64,000 nt of DNA from Grifola frondosa. Taxonomy: Eukaryota; Basidiomycota; Agaricomycetes; Polyporales; Grifolaceae. Below are positions 1 through 12,199 of this stretch, one piece after another. Position 1 is the stretch's first letter. Each line of letters opens with the position of its first letter. The notes under the pieces are model-generated. The model saw nothing but the letters and a program-made list of their open reading frames with translations, did no database searches and was not told the origin of the DNA. The DNA lies in NCBI GenBank assembly GCA_001683735.1, contig LUGG01000001.1, positions 124,001-188,000 of the forward strand, written 5' to 3'. The position numbers were made by a program, and so were the translations under genes.

Positions 1-1139
1 CGCAACGTCCCGTACGACGTTCGCCTTCCCTCATCTCCTTTCGGTCTATTTGACCAATATTCTCTTTACCTTGACGACAATCGCCCCCTTCCCTTGTGGG
101 AGATTTTCGACTTAGTCAACTTCCATTTCGCCTTCCGTCAGATCTACGAAGCGCGTGGAAACGTGCACAAGTCGTGCGAGGAAGTCGCGGAACTCGCGAA
201 GCGTCTTTTCGAGACCAACGTGCAGTATTGTGAGAAGTACTGGCTGTAGGTCGAGGGAACGGCGAGGGCCTAGTATCGTGTACCAATTGTATTCACTCCC
301 GTGCTTGAGAAAAAGAACCTTTGTTGTGACACATGTCCAACCCGTGATCGTTCTTATCGTTACCCAAACTGTCGTCACCACTATCTCTATCCTCTCCATC
401 GTCGGTCTCTTCTACTACCTCCTCCGAACCTACACAGAGGTTCATATACGAGTCGCAAGAACTCCCAGGACAGACGAGCAATCTTCAGCCCGAGACCGCG
501 ACTCCCACCCATCCGGACGAGTCTCATGGACACGCCGGACCATCCGAGAATCCGTGGACACCCGCGGAAGCCACGGCAATTCCTCCTCCTCCTCCACAAC
601 TCAGGCCCAACAAGAGCTCGAAGCGTTCGTAACCAGGGTGGTGACGAACCTTCTCGCGGAAGGCCTGACCGATCATACCCGCCGCATCACGACACTCGAG
701 GAAGACTTGACCTCACTAACCCGGCTGGTGAATCCGGAGTAGTCGGGTGAACGCTCTCGAGGAGGAGAACAGGGCCGGATCGCGGACGTAGTCGCTCTAG
801 CAGACAGAGCATCGAAAGCCGAGGCGAAGGCCCATCAAGCCGACCAGGTCGTCCAGGAACTCCGGGACGACATCGCTTCGTTGAGGCTGTCGATCAAGAA
901 CCTCAAGGCTCGATGTCTCACTCTCGAGAATCTCCGTCCCGAGGAAGGTCACGCTCTCGTACGTCCAGACATTGAGCCGGAACGTTTCCTACCGGCCCGC
1001 CTTCCCCATTCCAGACCCACGACCCGCTTCACACTCTCCCCGCGACGACTGATGTCTCCGCTCCCGACTACGAGAGGGCCGCCGCGCCGCGCGAGGGCAC
1101 TATTCGTAAGCCCAAGTTCCCTGCTCCCGCGCCCTTCGC

Positions 1140-1830
1140 CAAGCCTACGAAGGAAAGACCGCGGAACAGTGGATGAAGGCATGGGAAACGTACTTCGTCT
1201 ATTACGAAGTCCAATCGTCAACGGACCGTTTGCTCTGATCCTCGGATCGCTAGGAGGGAGCCCTAGATTGGGCGTCCTCTTACAGTGATAATTCAATAAC
1301 AACGTGCCGGTCGGTTCATGGGAGGATTTCAAGAAGGAATTTCTCGGACAGTACGGACCCTCGATTCGCAGTTCGACGCTCAGCAGGCGCTGATTGCGTC
1401 TTCGCAACGACGGGCCGTACAATCGTATGCCGAACACTTCCGTCGCTGGGCCCCCGCATCCGGACACAACAGCAAACCCTTCTCTCCTGCTTCGGACCCA
1501 GGTCAAGCAGTCAATTCGAGATGCGATGCCGGTCACGAGACGCAACCGGACACCTGGGAGAAGTACCTCGAACGGGCCCAACGAGTAGATCAAGCCCGCG
1601 GCACTTACGCCCATCCCGGATCGTCTCCACAGCAGTCAAAGACGACTGCTTATCGCCATCCCCATTCGCAGAGTCAATCTCACTCTGCCCCGACTCATAC
1701 CCGCGACCCTAACCATGGACGTTGACCGCGCCGCGGCACGCGCAAGGGCGCGTGCTTCGTATGCGGCAAGGTGGGCCATCTGGCAAATGCGTGTCCAGAT
1801 AAGAAGCCCAGGGGAAGTCGATCCGCGAGA
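1140..1830 (+). pseudogene. Gag remnant with CCHC zinc knuckle
   Basis: The segment near 1315-1370 reads as a typical Gag capsid piece (W-E-D-F-K-K-E-F-L-x-Q-Y). Near 1751-1800 a zinc knuckle of the C-x2-C-x4-H-x4-C type is legible (CFVCGKVGHLANAC). The pieces lie in different frames, so the region is broken by several small indels. Sequence left of 1140 is low-complexity, Arg/Ser-rich and probably the upstream part of Gag, but I cannot place it firmly. In related elements Gag packages the element RNA. Confidence 0.7.
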
Positions 1831-2119
1831 TGAGTATCGACGAGTTAATTCGCCTTGTAGGACAGGACTCGTCGAGGAGAAAAGAAGAAAACTGTCGACA
1901 AGGGCAAGCAGAAAGAATTGCAAGGAACCCGAGTCGTCAGCCAAGTCGAGGAGATGGAGCAATCGGCATGTCATCGTCGACGTGGAATACGGATTTTTAG
2001 AGCGGCCTCATGTCGTCCCTGCTGACGTGAAGGCCTCTCTCTCTCGCAACCGCTACAATTGTATTAGTGTAACTGAAATATCAAAAACGTCAGAATTTTG
2101 ATCTTCCAGTCACAGTAAG

Positions 2120-2455
2120 CGGCAGCAAGGGATCCGTACAAACGCAGGCGCTCCTAGACTCCGGAGCCTTCTCAGTATTTCGTTCACGAAGACTTCGTGC
2201 GGAAGCACAACGTTGGAGTGAAACCCCTCAAAAAACCCCTGGTCGTCTACAATGCGGATCGATCCGAAAATGAAGGAGGACCGATCCAAGTCTACACGGT
2301 GCTGAAGCTGAAGATAGGTGATCATGAAACCGAGGTCCCTATGTTAGTGACCAATGTAGGCGATCGAGACCTGATTATAGGCCTCGATTACATCCGACAA
2401 CACAATCCGGAGATAGACTGGGACGCTGGAACCTTGGAATTTACTAGATGCCCAA
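2120..2455 (+). pseudogene. Retrotransposon aspartic protease
   Basis: The protease starts near a DSG active-site motif (LLDSGAFS, about 2150-2175) and continues into a conserved second half ending with a flap and the motif IIGLDYIRQHNPEIDW (about 2374-2425). The DSG form replaces the more common DTG, which is known for gypsy proteases. A frame change lies just after the active-site motif, since the downstream part is read in the frame that opens at 2197. The role would have been to cleave the polyprotein. Confidence 0.75.
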
Positions 2456-2926
2456 GGAATGCGGACCAAGGTTCGCGAAGAAAGACAAGAAGAAGCCGCA
2501 GACGATGGAGGAAGCTGACGAGTCTTGGCGTCGACGAAAGGACTTGCACGACCGAGACAAGTGATGCGAGAGCCCCCGCGGCCTGCTTGGGAGGAACGAA
2601 TGGAACTAGAAGAAGAGTTCATTCGCGCGGACGACGAAGTCCCCTCGGATACGCTACTCGAAACGGTATTGGGAATTTTACAAGGACACGGTAGCCTGGT
2701 ATGAGGTCATTCCATGATCCCGAATCTAACGCAGTTCTCGACCAATGGGTAGAGATTTGCGCGAAGTATACCAAGTCACAGGAAATCGAAGAAGCGGCCC
2801 AAGCAGGAAAGCAGAAGAAGGAATGGAGGGAATCGTTCCGGACCACCTCCATGATTTCGAAGATGTCTTCTCCAAGACGGCTAGTGAACGCTTCCCTACG
2901 AGAAATCGTACGACCATGCGATTGAC

Positions 2927-4250
2927 TTGATGCCGGACCAAAACCTGCCGCCCATTTCGAAGGTTTACCCCTTGTCACCGGAAGAAACCCGTCAACTGGA
3001 TGAATTCTTGGACGAGAATCTCCGAAAAGGCTATATCCGTCCGTCCAAGAGCCCTGTCGGTGCAGCAGTCTTCTTCGTGAAGAAGAAAGATGGATCTCTT
3101 CGACTCGTCCAGGACTATCGAAACTAAACGCGGTCACGATCAAGAACCGCTATCCACTCCCTCGTATCAGCTCTTTGATCGACCAGCTAAAGGGCGCCAA
3201 GTACTTTACGAAGTTAGACTTACGTTGGGGATACAACAACGTGCGAATAAAGACGGCGATCAATGGAAGGCGGCTTTCAGGACGCACCGAGGTCTGTTCG
3301 AACCGACCGTCATGTTCTTCGGTCTTCATGGTTCTCCAGGCACGTTCCAAGCGATGATGAACGAGATTCTGAAAGACTCATTCTCGAAGGGCATGTGGTG
3401 GTTTATCTTGACGATATCCTTATCTTCACCACGACCTTCGCACTCATCGACGCATTACGCGCGAGGTGCTCAAACGCTTGCGAGACAGAGACTTGTTCCT
3501 GAAACCGGAGAAATGCCTGTTTGAAGAGCTGTCCATCGACTATCTCGGTATGATCATCTCGCAGAACTCCGTTCTATGGATCCAAAGAAAGTCGAGGGAG
3601 TTCTCGATTGGCCAGCACCCAAAACCGTCAAGGAAGTACAAGCCTTTCTAGGTTTCGCGAATTTCTACCGACGCTTCATCCAAAGCTTTGCAGACGTTTC
3701 CAAACCATTGAACGTTTTAACTCGAAAGGGTTTCAAATGGCAATGGGGACAGGAACAGCAACAGCCTTCGAAACCCTGAAACGCGCGTTCACCTCAGCAC
3801 CCATCCTTAAACTTCCTGATCTGGACCAGCCGTTCAGATTGGAGACGGATGCTTCGGACTTTGCTACAGGTGCTGTTTTGGAACAGCGAGACGAAGAAGG
3901 AGCTTGGCACCCGGTCGCCTTTTATTCCAAAGGGCTCAACGAACATGAACGCAACTACGAGATTTACGACAAGGAGTTGCTCGCGATCATTCGTGCCCTG
4001 GAAGAATATCGGCACTACCTCGAAGGAGGCCTCACCCCGTTGAGATCTGGTCGGACCACAAGAACTTGGAGTACTTCCGTAAGGCCCAAGACCTTACGCG
4101 CAGACAAGCTCGCTGGTCGCTCTACCTTACCCGGTTCAACTTCACGATTCATCATCGTCCGGGAAAGACCATGCAACGAGCGGATCCGCTATCGCGTAGA
4201 ACCGACCATGAAGAGGGGGTCGCCTTGGATAATCGAGACAAGGTCGTATT
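2927..4250 (+). pseudogene. Reverse transcriptase and RNase H
   Basis: From 2932 the reading runs through the fingers region ([12 protein letters not shown], then [21 protein letters not shown]), the palm with an intact YLDD catalytic box near 3403-3414, and the connection ([12 protein letters not shown], about 3643-3680). RNase H follows from about 3835 with [14 protein letters not shown] and later the HNLEYF-like segment near 4055-4070. At least four frame shifts break it, for example near 3127, 3230, 3500 and 4030. Catalytic residues remain legible, which suggests fairly recent loss. Confidence 0.85.
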
Positions 4251-4569
4251 AAAGGCAGAGTACTTCCAAGCCCGTGCGATCCAGCCCGGCCATGCGTCCA
4301 TCGTCCCCGACCAATCCTTACTTGATCGCATTCGCGAAGCTCTTACACGCGATGAAATCGCAACCGAGCCGATTCAAAAGGCGATGGCTCATGGGCCACG
4401 TGAACTCGCTGCCGGTCTACAAGACTGGAACGTGGACAACGGCCTATTGCTACAAGAGGAAAGGTCTACGTTCCGAAGGATGATGCTATTCGCAAGGAGA
4501 TCGTTCAATTACACCACGATCATCCTACGCTGGTCATCCAGGACGCTGGAAGACGTACGAACTCGTAAG

Positions 4570-5215
4570 CCGTAACTATTGGTGGCCAGGGCTTTCAGTA
4601 TATGTCCGGAACTACGTCGACGGTTGTGACGCTTGTCAACGTAACAAAACATTTCCTCGACAACCATACGGTCCTCTTCAACCTAACGAAATTCCAGACC
4701 AACCCTGGGACATTACGACGGTCGACTTGATCACGGGCCTACCAGAAAGCAGTGAACACGATGCAATCATGGTGGTCGCCGATCGAATGACGAAACGAGC
4801 ACGGTTTTTCCCCGTTCATGGTACGATCGATGCTCAAGAAGTTGCCGAGATATACTATCGAGAATATGGTCACAGCAGGACTGCCGAAGAAGATCATCTC
4901 GGACCGCGGAACTCAGTTCGCGTCGCGAGTGTTTCAAGAGCTGTGTAAAATTCTCGAAATAACTTCTGCCATGTCCACCGCTTACCATCCACAAACCGAC
5001 GGCCAAACAGAACGGATAAACCAGGAACTCGAACAGTATTTACGCATTTATTGCAACTTCCGCCAAGATGATTGGCACGATAAACTTATCGAAGCGGAGT
5101 TCGCGTACAATAATCAAGCTCACGAGTCTACCAAGGTTTCTCCATTTTATGCAGACTTGGGACGTCATCCCGGGCAATGCCAGATCTCGTTACAGCGGTA
5201 CGACACCCAGACTTA
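4570..5215 (+). pseudogene. Integrase core of the gypsy element
   Basis: A zinc-binding tail (VDGCDACQRNK, about 4615-4650) precedes the integrase core. The first Asp is in the TVDLITG block (about 4720-4740), the second in SDRGTQF (about 4888-4920) and the Glu in QTERINQELE (about 4999-5030), so the DDE triad is present. A shift near 4860-4880 separates the first Asp from the second and another lies near 5170. The enzyme would insert element cDNA into host DNA. Confidence 0.85.
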
Positions 5216-5569
5216 GACACCTTGATGCGCGAACGTGAAGCTGCCCGAAAGGAATCGCAAGCAGCACTACAGCTCGCAGCAGATCGTATGAAACGTTATT
5301 ACGATCAACGCGTACAAGACACTCCCCAATTCAAAGTCGGTGATTTAGTCTGGCTGGATGCTCGTAATATTCGTACAGAGCAACCAAGCAAAAAGTTGAG
5401 CGCGAAACGTCATGGACCGTTTGAAATTCTCGAACAAGTCTCGCCGCTCAACTTCAAGCTTAAACTTCCCCGAACCTGGCGCATTCACCCCGTTTTTCAT
5501 GCTTCATTATTGTCGGCCCACAAGACAGATCAAATTCCAGGCAGAAAGCCGACGAAACTGCCCGCGGTC

Positions 5570-5896
5570 ATCATCGAAGGAGAACCTGAGTATGAAGTTG
5601 AAAAGGTTCTCGATTCGCGGATGTTCCGTAACCGTCTTCAGTACCTCGTGAAGTGGGTAGGATACCCTGCGTCCGAAAACTCATGGGAACCCCGCTCCAA
5701 TCTTGACAATGCCACCAATCTCGTTGCCGATTTCCATCGTACACACCCCTCCGCTCCACGGCAAATTAGCCAAGTATCGATGAACGACATGCATTTTCAG
5801 CCGTTGATCAACTATACCGTTATCGATAAACCGCCGGGGATCTGGACAAGAGGCAAAATTGTTGGTCACGAAGCTCGTCCGGAGAAACTCGCCTGA
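5570..5896 (+). pseudogene. Chromodomain at the integrase C-terminus
   Basis: The C-terminal part holds a chromodomain: a start like EPEYEVEKVLDSR, an aromatic cage region (LQYLVKWVGYP) and the helix start NSWEP near 5685. Chromodomains in this element class guide integration to heterochromatin marks. The frame from 5177 to the stop at 5894-5896 is uninterrupted, so this is the best-preserved part of the polyprotein. The polypurine tract follows directly after the stop. Confidence 0.88.
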
Positions 5897-5907
5897 AGAG
5901 GGGGTAA

Positions 5908-6309
5908 TGTAACAAATTTCCCGATTTGGACATAGACGCCCAGTAGACACTGGGACGCGTCGCGTTGATCACCTGCAAGATCAGGTGATGGTTGAAGGAG
6001 CGAGTGTCATGTTGATGACACTGATTGGTGAGCGGATGAGTAAGGCGCTATTGTGGGAGAGTGACCATACGTGCGTAAACGGACTTTGCTATTTAAGTTT
6101 GATTTTGCCACCTGGAACGTCAGCTCGTTCAACTTCGTTGAACATTCGCTTTCGTTACCAGGTAAGCAGTTTGTATGCTAGTTGTATTTTAATATTAACT
6201 TCGTTGAACATTCGCTTTCGTTACCAGCTGTTGCCCAAACGAAACCGTCAGTACGAATCTCAACACCGGGAGTAAGCGTACTCTGCCGTGGTTTTGGTGA
6301 TTCGTTACA
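5908..6309 (+). repeat. 3' long terminal repeat (402 bp)
   Basis: The repeat opens with TGTAAC at 5908 and closes with GTTACA at 6304-6309, a perfect 6-bp terminal inverted repeat (8 of 9 if extended). It lies four bases after the purine tract GAAGAGGGGG. Inside, a 31-bp motif (starting AACTTCGTTGAACATTCGC) occurs twice, at about 6129 and 6198. The left partner LTR is beyond the window, so target-site duplication cannot be checked. Confidence 0.85.
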
Positions 6310-8945
6310 CTGTCCGACATCATTCTCCATCACCAACCTCCCTCCCGAGTATCGCTATCGCACCGCAAACCTCCTTCTCACCAGCATCCTTCGGGACCCA
6401 AAGAACAATCGGGCGATGAACTCCAGAGGTTTATTCAGCCCATAATCAATGATTTGATCCGTCTGTGGAAGGACGGCATCAAGGTGGTCACACCATCTTG
6501 CCCAGAAGGTCAGTTCGTTACAGATTTCTTCGAAGGTATCACACACTGATAATTTATTTAGGTCGTCTTGTGCGTGTCATCCTGGTTGCTGTTGTCTGCG
6601 ACAAGCCCGCAGCGCACAAGATGGGTGGGTTTGCCTCGCACTCACATACCTACTTCTGCACGGCATGTTGGATCAAGAAGGCAAACCTGGCCACCCCTGA
6701 GGCATTTGTACGAGGCGGTGTGTCATTGAACACCTCAAACTCACAAATTTAGGCTGATCTTGCGCTTCACGAGCAGCATTTGCATGTCATACTAATGCGG
6801 AACAACATCGCTTAGGCGAAGAATACCTTGCGAAGAGCAATCCGCATGCACGTGCGGCATTCGTGAAGGACTTCGCGACACGTTTTACCCAACTTGCATG
6901 CCTTCCGTATTTCGACCTTGTTCGTCAGGTTGTCATCGACCCGATGCACAACCTATTCCTCGGCCTCGTCAAGATGCATTTCTATTATATGTGGGTCAAG
7001 ATGGGTATCTTGCAGGAGAAGCACGAGCTATGCGTGCTGCATGATATGTTACGTGACGTGAGTAGCACTTGACTCTTTATTGCATGTAGCTGATATCATT
7101 TTAATAGTTTACTTTGCTGTATGGCTCTGGCAAGTTGCCCAAAGACATAGGCGAGCCATCGGGGGGTTCACTCACAGCTGACCAATGGAGACTGCTTGCA
7201 GTCGAGCAAGGACCCATTATCGTATGTATGCACGCATATGAGAGCACAGGGACTTATTTGTGGTCACAGATTCCTCAGCTATGGCGTGCATGTGCCCCCA
7301 AGATGCCAATGCCTTACTCCATGATCGATCAAGCGCATTGCGCTAGAAGAGTCTCTCAAACAGGAGAAGCGAAAGAAGGACGCCGAACAGCGTGCCAAGA
7401 AGAAGGCCGACAAAGCACGCGCAACTCGCAAAGGCAAGGAGCGTGCTGACGCAAATGGTACATAGCTTTAATAATGAGCCTAATTCCTTAAACCAAATCA
7501 CGATACAGCTCCTCCAGTACCCACCACGCATGATGCCCCAAGCGCATCAGACCCTGTGGCTCCGACGAATGCAACAGCTCCAAAGAGGAGAGATCAACCT
7601 TACGCCATGCACCCTGATGACCCGGCCAATTTCCTGATGCTGTCTGAGGCGTTACATCTGCTATGTCAAGATGAGATCTCTGTGAATAGCATCATGAAAG
7701 CGGACACCCTCCTACGACAGTACTGCGCTGACCTCATCAAGGTATGTAAATTTGACATAGTGGTATTTCGATAACAAACCATCATACCGACAGTTATATG
7801 GCACTGCGGCCATTAGGCCGAATCACTACTACGCCACCCACATTACGGAGTTCATATTGGATTACGGGCCATTACATACATTTTGGAGCTTTTTGTTTGA
7901 ACGCCTAAACAAGCTCCTCAAGTCCTACAACACCAATAACCATGGAGACGGCGAGCTCGAAACGACCTTCTTCACCGAGTTCCACCGCACATGTCAAGTT
8001 TCCCGAGTTGTAAGTACTTAACTTCGCGTATGTTAGAGCAATCTTACAACTACTTTTTGTAAATAGATATATAACATGGCGAACAAAGTCACTGGCTCGC
8101 CCCAGACAAGCAAACTCGCGAAGTTAATGCTGAAAACCACTCAAGATGATCGTGGTACGGTGGCCGGCCTCGTAGCATGGGTTGATGAGGTCGATAAGGC
8201 ACACAATGAAGGTACGACATCTTTCTTGATGACTACATGCGCTCATGATTACTCTATATCAGCGCATCCGGTTCAAACATATGCAATGAGCCCTCGACGG
8301 AAAACCTCCACCCTTTCGTCGCAGGGCCTCTACGACGTTCTCCTGCACCATTTCCATACAACGTGGCCTAGTTGGCACATTCACTCACAGACCGGCTGTG
8401 CCATGGACGCTGACAGCTTGCCGTTGGAGGACGCGGTTATATTCTTCAACTACGTGCAGTTTGGCAAGAGTCGATTCTATGCTTCTAATCTTAGCGGTCA
8501 ACTCGCAGCGTCTCTGGTCAAAGTTTACATGTCTACCACACCGGGAATGCCACAAACCTCATGTGCACAACTGACAGACATTTTCCAGTTCCAGCAGAAT
8601 CTCAGCTCACCACCTATGTGGTTCGGGCATGTACGGTGGTTCAAACCATGGTCTGGACCGCGAGAGCCAATTTGGGACCAGTTGTAGGTGGTTCTTTCTC
8701 AGATATGAATGCTCCGCTGATCCTCACGTACCTAGTGCCACTTTAAACGTTCGCTTATGGAATCTCGAGGAATATGAGGACCCCTTCGGTGCGCAAAGTG
8801 CCATCGTCGAGTTGACGCGCCTCAAAGGCGGCATTGGGCGCAAAGTGGTCACTGTTGGCGAGGAAAATCACAAAGTATGGGCCACCGTGGGTTTAGAAGA
8901 CTGTGTAAGTATGTTCGGACACATCAAGCACACCACACTCATGTG
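6310..8945 (+). pseudogene. Tnp2-like DNA transposase gene, 5' truncated
   Basis: The conceptual product matches the Tnp2-type transposase family widespread in mushrooms: a block NLPPEYRYRTANLLLTSIL, then CDKPAAHKMGGF with a Cys-rich turn (FCTACW), the landmark VIDPMHNLFLGLVK near 6930-6985, a Lys/Arg-rich stretch, HPDDPANFL, FERLNKLLKS and a C-terminal segment ending in WFKPW. Introns with GT-AG borders are legible at 6509-6561, 7058-7107, 7222-7269, 7458-7508, 7742-7793, 8010-8066 and 8212-8262. One base is missing in the first exon near 6405 and frames also break near 7320 and 8690. The 5' end is lost at the gypsy LTR border. It would have moved a CACTA-like element. Confidence 0.82.
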
Positions 8946-9149
8946 ATTTGCAGAGAGATATGCATATGCATATCCACATGTAGTTGTGAATCCACCCGTT
9001 GTGTTTTCGTCAAGAAGGTATATATATTGACACTGCATCGAGAGTGATTGATGTAGTTATTACAGAACTTGCATGATATTTGGTGAACTAAAGAGTCCCG
9101 GTGCAACAAGACATACGACCAACCTGTTCAACTTGAGGTATTCGCATCA

Positions 9150-11560
9150 GGCGACATTATTTTCTCCACCCGCATGCTCCTCCCCTGCATGCTCCCCTGC
9201 ACCCTCTGCATGCTCCTCTGCACGCTCCTCGCCCGCACGCTCCTCGCCCGCATGCTCCTCGCCCGCACGCTCCTCGCCCGCATGCTCCTCGCTCGCACGC
9301 TCCTCATCCACATGCTCATCATCTGCATCATAATCAGTGTCGGCGGGGAGCTCTGACAGCAGATTATCCTGGCATGACGTTAGAAGCGTCGACTTATTCA
9401 ATTTTTGCCCCAGGCTGGCCATCCATGGTTCGTCCGCACGCATCACTAACCCCGAAGCCTTCTCGGCACGCATCCAGGTGGGTTTGACCATGCTCACGTA
9501 TGGTAGAATGCGCTGTGGCTTGACCGAATTTGGACCACGCAGATTGTCGTGCTTGGTTGATGCCTGGAACGTTTTTTTGATGACCGTGCGTGAGTTGATC
9601 TTGCGTTTCTTCTTTGCCGGTTCTTCAATGTCTGATCCATCACTGCTGGCCATAAACTGGATGGTGTCCTCTTCGCATTTTGTGGCGTTTGTTACCGGGA
9701 ATAATTCTGCAATGCGGTCGAGGTGCCACAAGATTTGCACGTACTACCATAATGCGGTGAGTGTCCCCGTGTGTCCAAATCAGATTATATACTCACCAGC
9801 TTTCGATGCCACGCGCGCCCCCGCACCATCAAGGCACCTTCCAGAGCCAACTGCATGCGACATCGTGCCTTAGAATCCTCACTGAGGTCCTCACAGGTGT
9901 TCGCACTCGACGCGAAATCTGTGTCCAAGAAAGCTGCGATGCCAGGGGGGGAATCTCGAATAGTTCGTTGAATTTCGCTGCGGCTTGACGTCGATGCACA
10001 GTTTTCTAATCACACCGAGCAGTAAGTATTTTGCGCATGCCATCACCTTGTGTCGAACAGGACTCACAACCCGCCTGCGCACACGTCGGCGCGCGCTAGC
10101 TGTCTTGTTCGTGAGCTTGACCCTCCCCTCCTCCGTCAGCAAATTCTTGACATGCGTGCTCACGGAGGCCAGATATCCTTTCGCCAACGGCTCAAGAACT
10201 GTGACGCAATCACACGACTCATCCGGCACCAAGGGCTCCTTATGCTCCACAATGCGGGCCTACATGCAATAAAGTGAGTACATTTCTCCCGAATCAAGCG
10301 GAAAACTCACTAAATCATTATCCTCAATCTGCTTTGTGATCGCCTCAATGAACCGGATGTTGTCGGGATTGTCAACGTGCTTCAACAGGTTGGGATACCA
10401 CCGGGTGCTCCCAGTGGCCTTGTTCATCATAAACAGGACACCTGGGCTCGGCGGTTTAATCTTGGCGAGTGTGTCATATCCTCCCTTCGCCACTCCGACC
10501 AACTTCCAGAACATTTTGTGACACTGATTCTGTATCTTGCTCAATTACGACGTCATTTTCAAAAGCGGTAAGACATACCTTCGCGGCCGGATGCAGTTTC
10601 ACGAGTGATTCAGCTGACATCTTGTGCTTTTTACCAGTGGAACTTGTGCCCACTTTGTCCAGTGCGTTCGTGAACTCTTGGCACATAGCATCGCATTCAG
10701 CTTGCACATGCGTGCGTACCTCCAGTGTGAGTCTTCCGCTGACCTCCTCTGACTCCAAGCGCTCATGGACTGCCCCTGCCCATGCATACAACGACTGTAT
10801 GGCACCGAAGAAGCCAGTTAGAGGTCCGTCAACCGCCGGCAGAGGAGGCAGAGGAGGCAGAACAGGCAGAGGAGGAAGCAGAGGAAGTGGAGGAAGTGGA
10901 CCACTTGCGTCGCTAATGCTACCACGACGCGAGGTCGATGGTGAGTCCTGAGGAGTGTTCATTTGGCCCAAACGCAATGACAGCAGAGGTCGCGCAGGAT
11001 TCCAGGGAGGCGCCATGCTTCCTGACTGCGAGGAGAGTGGTGAAGAGGTGACGGGTGAAGGTGAGGCTGGGGCAGCAGATTGGATTGAACGCGTTGCGCT
11101 AACAGCTGAAGTATGCAGAGTTGGTGGTGGGCCCCAAGCACCCTGTGGTGTCATCGGAGAAGGCAGCTGCTGAAGGCCCGGAAATGCATTGAGCGGCGAC
11201 ACCGGTGCAGGACTAGGTGAGGGCGGTTCTGCGTGTGGATTTGTCGGAGGACTAGACTGACTTCCGGACATGGTTGCAGTGCCAAAACTGAATGAAGAAG
11301 ACGGCACCGTGGGACGCATGATTCCAAGCATGTTTTGTGTCGGACCCGAGTGGGAATAGCCGGATGCGCTAGGTATGTTGCCCGGTCCCATCATGGGTGG
11401 CCAAGTATACTGACCTTGCATCCCACCCATCTGAGCAGGTGCGAACATCATCTGAGGCTGCTAAAGAAAATACGGGTGAGTTTGTGGCACCATTTGCTGT
11501 GGCATCCCATACGCGGCATCACCGTCTGCGTCTGCCTCCCCGCGCGGTGGTTGGTTCATT
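9150..11560 (-). pseudogene. Proline-rich partner gene convergent to the Tnp2 gene
   Basis: I do not recognise the family. The first exon encodes a Pro/Ser/Gln-rich protein from about 11560 (MNQPPRGEADADGDAAYG) to about 10580, then a conserved-looking globular part (KMFWKLVGVAKGGYDTLAKI, 10545-10310), a basic part near 10080-10250, and an acidic end with a KKKRK cluster and GEEHA/GEERA repeats (9740-9150). Introns lie near 10530-10575, 10255-10310 and 9740-9800. An in-frame TAG at about 11461 sits where CAG (Gln) would continue a Gln-rich run, so the gene seems broken. It faces the transposase tail to tail and may be its element partner; that link is inference. Confidence 0.5.
9174..9320. repeat. 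15-bp coding minisatellite
   Basis: Tandem copies of a 15-bp unit (GCTCCTCGCCCGCAC or GCAT variant on the plus strand) run for about nine units. On the minus strand they encode alternating five-residue units GEEHA and GEERA at the acidic C-terminus of the partner gene. Because the unit is a multiple of three, copy-number change keeps the frame. Confidence 0.85.
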
Positions 11561-12199
11561 GCGGATGCCTACTGACACAATTAATAAGCTTTACAGCTCC
11601 ACTACGAGGATCAACATACGCTAACGCTATCCGCTGGGCAAGAAAACAGTGAACAACGGGGAGTACTGCTCACGGGTCTGGGGCGGTGTCGATAGGTGGT
11701 CCTGCGGGCGGGCAGATACTGGGCGGCGGGGTAGACGGGCGCAGCGAGCACTCCCCCATGGTTTAAGACCATATGGTACGGTTTGATGGTGATGGATAGC
11801 CATCGAAATTCGTATTTTATTGGATGCTATAGGTACTACAAGATGTTCTATCTTACTTAAATCCGAAGCGAATCCCAAGGGTGTGTGGATCATACCCAGG
11901 CCAAGATATATGAAGAATCCTACATACTATAACAAGTTTACCAGTTTACACTGAGGGTGATTGGTGAAATTCAATCGTGGCCAATCCTCGACGAATATTT
12001 ATTTGTCACTTTTGTTCTGGATTAACACTGCGGTCCTCGGGAATTCTCTAAGTCCAGATTTGAGACAGATTGACATCAAAACTGGGGAAGATCCGGAGAT
12101 GGCTACATCTCGTAAGCCTGCGGAGATAGACTCCGGAAGCCCCTCCAATCCAGCAAGATATTGTCGGGTTATGGCTTATATTCGCATGCCCTGATCAGC

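Larger units (their letters stand above)
1..6309 (+). mobile_element. Degenerate chromodomain Ty3/gypsy LTR retrotransposon (3' portion)
   Basis: In order on the plus strand the sequence shows remains of Gag with a CCHC knuckle, an aspartic protease, reverse transcriptase, RNase H, an integrase with an HHCC-like region and DDE core, and a C-terminal chromodomain. This order (protease-RT-RNaseH-integrase-chromodomain) is that of the chromovirus lineage of Ty3/gypsy. The coding region is interrupted by many frame changes, so this copy cannot encode a full polyprotein. It ends with a purine tract at about 5895-5904 and a single LTR at 5908-6309. The left LTR lies outside the window. The right edge abuts directly on a Tnp2 transposase gene fragment. 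Confidence 0.93.

Noticed and set aside
155..750. Overlapping open frames on both strands at the left edge
   Set aside because: Arg/Ser-rich shadows of the decayed Gag region with no family features of their own.
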